The notes below the pieces were generated by a model that was not told the origin of the DNA, did no database searches, and worked only from the letters and a program-made list of their open reading frames with translations. From assembly GCA_037176705.1 (NCBI GenBank), contig CM073907.1, positions 15,841,001 through 15,905,000 on the forward strand: a stretch of 64,000 nucleotides of DNA. The letters run 5' to 3'. A program made the position numbers and the translations under genes. Positions 57,714-64,000 of the stretch are shown piece by piece. Position 1 is the first letter of the stretch. Each line of letters starts with the position of its first letter. This DNA comes from Molossus alvarezi. Lineage: Eukaryota; Chordata; Mammalia; Chiroptera; Molossidae.

Positions 57714-58594
57714 TTACAGCAGTCCTTTTATCATTTCTTGCAGTGCTGGTTTGGTGCTAATGTATTCCCTTAGCCTTTTTTTGTCTGGGAAGCTCTTTAT
57801 TTGATCTTCTATTTTGAATGATGGCCTTGCTGGGTAGAGTAGTCTTGGATTCATATTCTTGTTTTTCATGAGTTTGATTACTTCATGCCATTCTCTTCTG
57901 GCCTGTAGTGTTTCTTGTGAGAAGTCAGCTGAGAGCCTTATGGGGTTCCCTTTGTAGGTAACCTGTTGCTTATCTCTTGCTGCTTTTAGGATTCTCTCTT
58001 TGTCTTTAATTTATGGCATTTTAATTACTATGTGTCTTGGTGTGGGCCTGTTTGGGTTCTTCTTACTTGGGACTCTCTGTGCTTCTTGAACTTGAATGCC
58101 TTCTTCCTTCACCAAATTAGGGAAGTTTTCTCTCACTATTTTTTTGAATATATTCTCTATCCCTTGCTCATTTTCTTCTTCTTCAGGCACTCCTATGATG
58201 CGAATATTATTACGTTTCCAGTTGTCCCATAGTTCTCTTAAGCTGTCTTCCTGTTTTTTAATAGTTTTTCCTTTTGTTTTTCTGATTGGTTGATTTTTTC
58301 TACCCTGTCTTCTAATTCACTGATCCGGTCCTCAGCTTCCCCTACTCTGCTTTTTAAACCTTCCAATGTGTTTTTCATTTCGGATATGTCATTTTTTATC
58401 TCTTCTTGTTGGTTTTTAATTTCCATTTGGCTTATTTTCAGTGTCTCTATGTCCTTACTCATGCTGTTCAGCTTCCTCAAGATCATGGCTGTGAATTCTA
58501 GCTCTGTTAACATGCCTAATTGCTCCACATTGATCTCATCTTCGGTGGAGGTGTCTTGCTCTTTCATTTGGCTTCTGTTTCTGTGTTTCACCAT
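57714..58594 (-). pseudogene. ORF1: L1 ORF1 with one frameshift and one stop
   Basis: The start is MVKHRN at 58594 (an upstream in-frame ATG at 58606 is also possible) and the end is the stop at 57714-57716. Length fits 293 residues with one base missing. The coiled coil is intact (heptad-like TLEGLKSRVGEAEDRISELE). A one-base loss near 58270, in an A run, shifts the frame so that it stops at 58238. Independently, the downstream frame has a TAA at 58011-58013, 99 codons before the natural stop. The RRM and C-terminal RNA-binding domains would not be made. Confidence 0.92.
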
Positions 58595-59412
58595 TTTGGC
58601 TATCACTAAGGGCTTTGGAGCCTGTCAAGTTCTCCCTGTGGGTGTTGGTGTTCTGCTGTTTGTGGCTCCCTCTCCTGTGTTTAGATGAGCGAGGGAGGAC
58701 CCACGTTGAACACCACTGTCAAGTCTTACTTTCCTGGTTAAAGTTGCCAGCCCAGGAAAGGTACTGTTATCCTCTAGCTTTTTGCCTGGAGGCTAGCAGT
58801 CTAGGTTAGTTGATGAGTTTTGGGTTGTCAGTTGATTGAAAAACTCCCTCTGGTGCTCAGCCAAGGGGCTTTCATGAGGGTGGGGCAGATGCTGGTTGTT
58901 AGTGAGCCTCAATTAGCACTTCAATGGCCCACAGGGTGGGGTTGGATCTCCGAGGGAGGGGCTGCTGCCTCTCTCAGAGCCCTGGGAAGGAGCAATTTGG
59001 CCACCGTCCTGAGTGGATGCACTCAGCCAAAGCTCTGAGCGCCCTCCAAACCCCGAGTGTCCTGACACAGTTCAAGTCCAGTCCGCCCTCCCTCTGCCGG
59101 AGCCCAAGGTGAGTGGCTGTGGCTGTTTCAGCCTCTGTCCCGGCTGCGCTGTGGGGTCGCCTGGGAGTGTAACCCGAGGGCGCTGCTCCCATCTAAGGCC
59201 GCTGCTGAGCTGCTGACCGTGGGCTCCCAGCCCCGTCTCGCGCCTTCGCAAGCCTACCGGGATGGAGTCAGTGTCCCTCGTTGTCTGGTCCTCGCAAGCT
59301 GCTTTTCTGTTGGTTTTTCCCGTCGATTTGTCTGTGTTATAGTTGTAATTCCAGTTTGGTTCTGGGAGACGGTCTGTGTAGCTCCGTTCAATCCGCCGCC
59401 ATTTTTCAGTCC
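58595..59412 (-). promoter_or_regulatory. L1 5' UTR promoter region with YY1-like site
   Basis: An 818-bp GC-rich 5' UTR. At its first bases the minus strand reads 'aaatggcggc' (59395-59404), the YY1-type motif that fixes the transcription start in known L1s. The same motif, decayed, starts the element at 10365. Confidence 0.75.
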
Positions 59413-59815
59413 TCTGCACTTTACTCTTGATCTCTTATCAGCCTCTTAACACTCAGGGACCTTGATTTCTCCTGTGTTTTGATCAGTCAAAGTTTGTAGA
59501 TATGACAGATAAATTCGGGGCCTTCAAGGTTTCCCCTTACTTTATTCTGGTCCATCCAGGGGTCAAGTGAGGCCAAGAGACACTATAATGTAGCACCAGC
59601 CACTGGAATGTCATTCTGTTTCAACTGTGGTGGCCCTGTCATTTGTCCATGAAGCTGGAGGATCAGTGTCTGAGGCCAGCCAGACCGTAGCACACTGGGA
59701 AGTTGTTTTCTTTGAGCACCTCATGGAGCTAGCTATGGAGAATATGCCTGAAAAGTGTGTGTGGATCCAGCGTGCCCCAGTGACAAATAGTTGTTAGTGC
59801 TGGTGGTTAGTATGT
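59413..59815 (+). repeat. Segmental duplication segment Y2, right part
   Basis: Resumes Y1 homology directly after the L1, from 'gatctcttatcagcctctta' to 'atagttgttagtgctggtgg', matching 34396-34830. Confidence 0.9.
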
Positions 59816-61032
59816 CATAAGTAATTTAAATGTCAGTGCACAGCCAGGAGGTACTGCAACACAAACAGTAATGTTGAATCCAACATTGACTCCATTCTTC
59901 CGCATCAATCACGTTTTGTAAGTAGGTCATTAAAATATAGAAAAGAGAATGGCCAGCCACTTTAAAGGCCCTGAAAGGCCCTAGATGGATAATCAGAATG
60001 TGGCACATGCAACTAAAGAACATGGGCTGGAGGATCCCAAAGATGTAGAGCTGGGGTGACATGAGCCCCATGTCACCGAGGGCTAGAGTTAGAGGAGAAC
60101 AGATCAGCAGTGTGAAATCTGGTGACTTTACTGATAGTCCTGGTGTGTGAATAGAGTGTGGGACCACCAGAGGTAGGATGGGGGGATGAGCATAGTGTCA
60201 GTCAGTCAACCAGGCAGCTCAGAGGATGCACTGACTGAGGGCACTGGCTCCATTCCTGAATGGAGTGTTAATAGGCAGCATGGTTTCTGTTTTCAGGGTG
60301 GTTTTTATCCAGCAGCAGACTGCTCTGCCTTTGGCCATACAGTTCCTTCATGGGAGGGGCTCTAAACTGCAGATCTTCTCCATGGCCAGAGGATTTACAG
60401 GATCTGATGTCCCTGAGTGGGATCCCCTCATATCCAGCAGGGTGTGGCACACACAGAGTCCCAGTATATGCATGGTGAGCGAAGGTGTGGGTGAAGAAAT
60501 TATGTTGTCAGACAAATTTCAGATTCACTGAAGCAGAAAATTTTGTTTTAGTTTCATCATCCATTACTTCAGACTCAGGCTGCTTTGACTTCAGTGGGCC
60601 AAAGGACGCTCAGTTTTAAATACCTTCAAACCTTGCTATCATTCCATATCTACTTTTTCTTCTGACTCATACTACTGCTTTCAAATACAAACATGAAAAA
60701 CATGTCATAGTAACCAGGGGTGTATTGTTTTGCATCATGTTGGGGGATATCTCAAACCTCTTTTACATTTGGGTTTACAATGAAAAATATGTCATTCTTT
60801 AGGTAATGTAAACAATACAGCATGAAATGGGGACATAACATTAAGCTTAGGTCTGTTGCATGAATGTTCAGACTCCCAAGGAATATTTTGATTAACAGTG
60901 CAATTCTCACTCCAGAAATGTGCTTTTGTGAAACAGCATTTTGTGGAAACATTCATTCTCAAATTTTTAACAATAGCCACATTATATTTTAAAAGTTAAT
61001 TTACCTTGGTCAGTTAAAACTAACAATCTCTT
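59816..61032. other. Unassigned non-repetitive sequence
   Basis: No L1 or SINE similarity. Frames of up to 113 codons (59826-60167 minus) show no recognised motif. A pyrimidine tract and AG near 60296 ('gttttcag') precede an open stretch on the plus strand, but no exon can be supported. Confidence 0.4.
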
Positions 61033-61205
61033 ATAAAGGGTGGTGGTGGGGGAGAGATAAACCACAGAACTTATATGCATGTATGCATGAACAGTGGACA
61101 TGGACAACAAACTGGGGAAATGGCAGGGAGGGTGGGGGAGGGGGAATCAGTGGCAGAAAAAGGAGAAATATCTGTAACAAAAATTAATTAATTAAAAAAA
61201 ATAAA
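61033..61205 (+). mobile_element. Very short LINE-1 3' UTR insertion
   Basis: Only the last ~150 bp of a 3' UTR and its A-rich tail ('aattaattaaaaaaaataaa'). It matches the 3' UTR type at 48600 and 12500. Confidence 0.85.
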
Positions 61206-61507
61206 AGTAACGCTTACAAAATAATCAAAAATGATTTATGTTATGTAATTGTTCAACTGTAATACATTTTTAAAAGTATTTATGCTTATGGTAGATGCAT
61301 TTCATCTCGACTACATATAACATCAATTATGAGTTAACTGTTGTGATACTTTGTTTTTGTCTTGTTTTACTTGTAAGAATTAGCCCAACCATCATTCCCT
61401 GCTGACACATGGAAGAGATTTTTCCTGGAAGAGAAAGGCTCATAGTGTAGAGCTCTTCCATAATTCTCTCCCTACATGTGTCTGGTCCTTTACTTTGAAA
61501 TTGCTTG
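61206..61507. other. Unassigned AT-rich sequence
   Basis: No feature recognised. Confidence 0.4.
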
Positions 61508-61552
61508 TGTCTGACCAGTGTGGCTCAGTGGTTGAGCATGGACCCATGCATC
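61508..61552 (+). mobile_element. SINE head fragment
   Basis: 'gtctgaccagtgtggctcag' and 'tggttgagcatggaccca' match the first ~45 bp of a VES SINE, then stop where an L1 begins. Confidence 0.65.
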
Positions 61553-61879
61553 CAGCAGCAGCCCACCCCAGCCACCACCTGCAGTAATGGAGATGTCCAG
61601 CAGGACACGGCACCAGTAGGGGCAAGGCGGTCCAGCAATGTGTCACACCTGTGGAGTCTGCAGCTCCTCCTGGCCCCAGGGCCCCTGCAACACTGCCTGT
61701 CACAACAGACCAATACCACCCACCAGTAAAACATCTAGGATCAGCAGCACAAAAAAGCCTCTGAACACCAGAACAGAACCAGAAGAATCCAGGGGGCTCT
61801 ACAGCTTTAGCGGATACACACTGACCTGCCTACGCATCCCAACATCACTCATCATGCCTAGAACTACCAGTCAGCTAAA

Positions 61880-62809
61880 ATGGTGAAACAACGAAACAAC
61901 ATTCAAGTGAGAGAAAAGGAGGAATCACCAGAAAAAGAACTACATGAAATGAAAGAAAGAAATGTGTCAGATAAAGAATTCAAAGAAATGATGTTAAGGG
62001 TGCTCAAGCAATTCTATCAGAACTACAAGCAACTTAATGAGAATTATAAAGAGCTCAGCAGGAAATACATCACTTCAAAAAAAGACGTAGAAGCTATGAA
62101 TAAAACTCACAAGAAAACAATGAAAGGCATAGCTGATATGAAAAACACCTTAGAAGGATTCAATGGTAGATTAGAGAAAGCTGAAGTCTGAATTTGTGAG
62201 TTAGAAGACAAGTTAGAAAAAATTGCTCAAATAGAGCAGCAAATTGGGAAGAAATTAAAAAAGATCAGGATAATTTAAGGAAGCTTTCAGAAAACACAAA
62301 ATGTAACAACATTGGCATCAGGGAACAGGGGGGACCAGAACAAGAAAAATTAGAGAAACAATAGAGAACTTTTTTGAAGAAATATTGTCAGAAACATCCA
62401 GAATTTGGCCTAGAAAAATGTCACACAAGTCCAGGAAACGTAGCATGCCCCCAAAACCATGAACTTATAATAACCCACAGTTAGACACATCATAATTAAA
62501 AGGACACACATCAAAGACACAAAAAGGAATATTATAGGAAGCAAACGAGAGACAAAAAGTAACCTACATTAGAGCTCCCTTAGGCTGTCAGCTAATTTTT
62601 TCAAGACAAACACTGCAGGCCTGAAGGAGGAGCATTAAGTGTACAAAGTAATGAAAGGCAAGGGTCTGAATCCAAGACTACTTCACCCAGCAAGGCTAGC
62701 ATCAAAAATTGAAGGTAAAATAAATAATTTACAAACAAACAAAAAAAAGCTATAGGAGTTTATCCCTATCAAACGAGCACTGCAAGAAACAGTAAAGGAA
62801 CTGGTGTAA
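61880..62809 (+). pseudogene. ORF1: L1 ORF1 pseudogene, divergent lineage
   Basis: Opens with MVKQRNNIQVREKEE and a 103-residue coiled-coil region containing ELHEMKERNVSDKEFKEMML, ending at a TGA at 62189. RRM and C-terminal similarity continues in shifted frames to the TAA at 62807-62809 ('gcactgcaagaaacagtaaa' just before). The N-terminal half differs markedly from the main lineage (58594), whereas the start MVK-x-RN and the C-terminal end correspond. Confidence 0.82.
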
Positions 62810-62844
62810 GAAGAAGAAATCGACAGAGAGAGATAAGAACACAG

Positions 62845-63235
62845 TCATATAATAAAAAGGACAACTAAGAAATTTCTATCAATAGTAACCTTAAATGTAA
62901 ATGGGTTAAGTGCACCTATCAAAAGCCATAGGGTAGCTGATTGAAAAGAAAACACAAACCATATATATGCTGTCTACAAGAGACCCATGTCAAAACAAAA
63001 GACTCACACAGGATAAAAAAAAAGTGATGGAAAAATTTTTTCAGGGAAATGAAAAGGAAAAAAAAAAGAAGCTCATCTGGCAGAACACATATCTGATAAG
63101 ATTGATTAAAAATGAGGGCCATAGTAAGATACAAAGTAGGTCATATATAATATAAAAAGGATCAAACCAACACAAGAATATAACGTAGGTAAACATATAT
63201 GCATCAAACCAGAATCTCCAAAAAATATTTCATCT
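62845..63235 (+). pseudogene. ORF2: L1 ORF2 start region, truncated
   Basis: 'agtaaccttaaatgtaaatg' and 'tctacaagagacccatgtca' correspond to the endonuclease blocks TLNVNG and CLQETH. Stops are present and the sequence ends within the endonuclease domain. Confidence 0.75.
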
Positions 63236-63238
63236 CTG

Positions 63239-63708
63239 ATGATGGCTGCTATCTGGGAGTGGTTCAGAATCTGTTTTTTGATTAATAATTTTCAGAGACT
63301 AGCAAAGGGAGAGTTCAAAGGCACACAGTATAACGGGAGACCACAGTGGACCATTGCCATAGACTGCAGTCATTGCCTACTATCCAAAATCCTCCTCATC
63401 TGCCTCTCTTACACATTCTGACAACCATACTACCTTTGGCTTCATGTTCTCCTAAAACTGTCTGCAGTAATAAAGAGAAAATACATTTTCAACACTTTCC
63501 CGAGCCTTACCTGACCTCTGTGTGCTGTTTCCATGGATTCAGTCATAAGTAGGTGCATATACACTGTCTCACAGGTCTTTAGTCCCCTGAGAAAAGTCTG
63601 TGTGTCCCCAAAACAGTGTCAGCACACATCTTCTTGTGATTTTTCCTTTGAGAACAGCTGCTCATATTTGGAAATACTCAGCTTGCAATGACATTATTTA
63701 GGGCTGTG

Positions 63709-63751
<43 letters not shown>

Positions 63752-64000
63752 ACGCATGTACTTGTGCTCATATAGGTGTGTCAATGTGTGTGACTATGAA
63801 AGAAGGGTGGAGGTTCACATTGTTGCCTCTCTTAAATTCATTTCATAATCAGATGTTTCTGAAAGAGGATATTGGAATCACTTGTCTCATATTTGGTTAG
63901 TAACAAACTGTGTTTCCCCACTGAGCTCATTTGTAATAGAAAAATTTTTTTTTAGAGGATGTGGAGTTCTAAGGATCATGAAAGTGATATCACTCAAGAC
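63239..64000 (+). repeat. Segmental duplication segment X2 (runs off the window)
   Basis: Paralogue of X1 at 30632-31410, in the same orientation and cut by the window end. Its left edge coincides with the L1 break, so the L1 or a rearrangement removed what lay further left. Confidence 0.85.
63711..63750 (+). repeat. (TG)20 microsatellite
   Basis: A pure dinucleotide run of 40 bases inside X2; X1 has an interrupted version. Confidence 0.97.

Larger units (their letters stand above)
53579..59412 (-). mobile_element. Full-length young LINE-1 with 16-bp TSD
   Basis: The complete 5.83-kb element is on the minus strand: 5' UTR from 59412, ORF1, a 45-bp spacer, ORF2, 3' UTR and tail at 53579. Flanks 'tctgcactttactctt' occur at 53563-53578 and 59413-59428. 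Y1 has this sequence once (about 34387), the empty site. No 73-bp repeats precede this 5' end. Few lesions separate it from coding competence, yet both ORFs are broken. Confidence 0.97.
61553..63237 (+). mobile_element. Divergent-lineage LINE-1, 5' UTR end to ORF2 start
   Basis: The proximal 5' UTR (61553-61879), ORF1 (61880-62809) and the first ~390 bp of ORF2 are present, then the sequence switches to segment X2 at about 63238. The rest of ORF2 and the 3' UTR are missing. Confidence 0.82.

Noticed and set aside
59826..60167. Possible membrane receptor fragment on the minus strand
   Set aside because: The translated frame has some hydrophobic stretches, but no conserved receptor motif could be found and stops interrupt every longer reading.
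1..64000. Endogenous retrovirus or LTR elements
   Set aside because: No paired LTRs, primer-binding site or gag/pol-type frames were seen. The reverse-transcriptase frames are all L1 ORF2, with 3' A tails.

Overview
This window is mammalian, almost certainly from a microbat of the Yangochiroptera type. The best clue is a set of tRNA-derived VES-type SINEs, with heads of the form 'tggctcagtggttagagc' and tails running through a pyrimidine tract, 'cccactctatctg' and a run of A. They sit among LINE-1 (L1) copies so similar to each other that L1 must have moved recently. Species and family cannot be fixed from the sequence. Nothing suggests a prokaryote: there are no operons, rRNA, tRNA or CRISPR, and no intact host gene was found. 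The only long open frames are L1 ORF2.

Layout. 1-22205 is a head-to-tail pile of plus-strand L1s: two very young copies (1-2204, 2205-5861), then progressively older and internally deleted ones, with an L2 relic near 10.2 kb and an L1M-like relic at 22.2 kb. 22.44-22.93 kb is a small CpG-rich island, a candidate promoter or first exon. 23.3-24.06 kb holds minus-strand L1 3' pieces that run straight into a 3.35-kb array of about 46-48 copies of a 73-bp repeat (24061-27412). 27.4-34.85 kb is mostly non-L1 sequence, including segments X1 and Y1 that recur later. 34850-42845 is an old, nearly full-length minus-strand L1. Inside it are a VES SINE and a young plus-strand L1, each with a 16-bp target-site duplication (TSD). 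The 5' end of this L1 is followed by a few 73-bp repeats. 43.4-48.7 kb mixes SINEs, a second L1-5'-end/73-bp junction, a decayed coding-like fragment of unknown origin, and L1 fragments, one with a 5' inversion. 48.75-50.64 kb is the 5' part of a second, divergent L1 lineage. 51.0-59.8 kb is segment Y2, interrupted by a full-length minus-strand L1 (53579-59412). 59.8-61.5 kb is unassigned, 61.55-63.24 kb is another divergent-lineage L1, and X2 runs off the end of the window.

How the parts relate. Two direct-repeat pairs (X1/X2 and Y1/Y2) show the non-L1 sequence was segmentally duplicated, and retroelements then landed in single copies. Y1 keeps the unoccupied target site of the full-length L1, so that insertion postdates the duplication. 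The observation most worth following is the 73-bp repeat. In three places it lies on the upstream side of an L1 in the same orientation, and twice it directly abuts the L1 5' end. This suggests it is, or derives from, an L1 promoter-monomer array comparable in layout to mouse L1, although one duplicated junction could mimic this.
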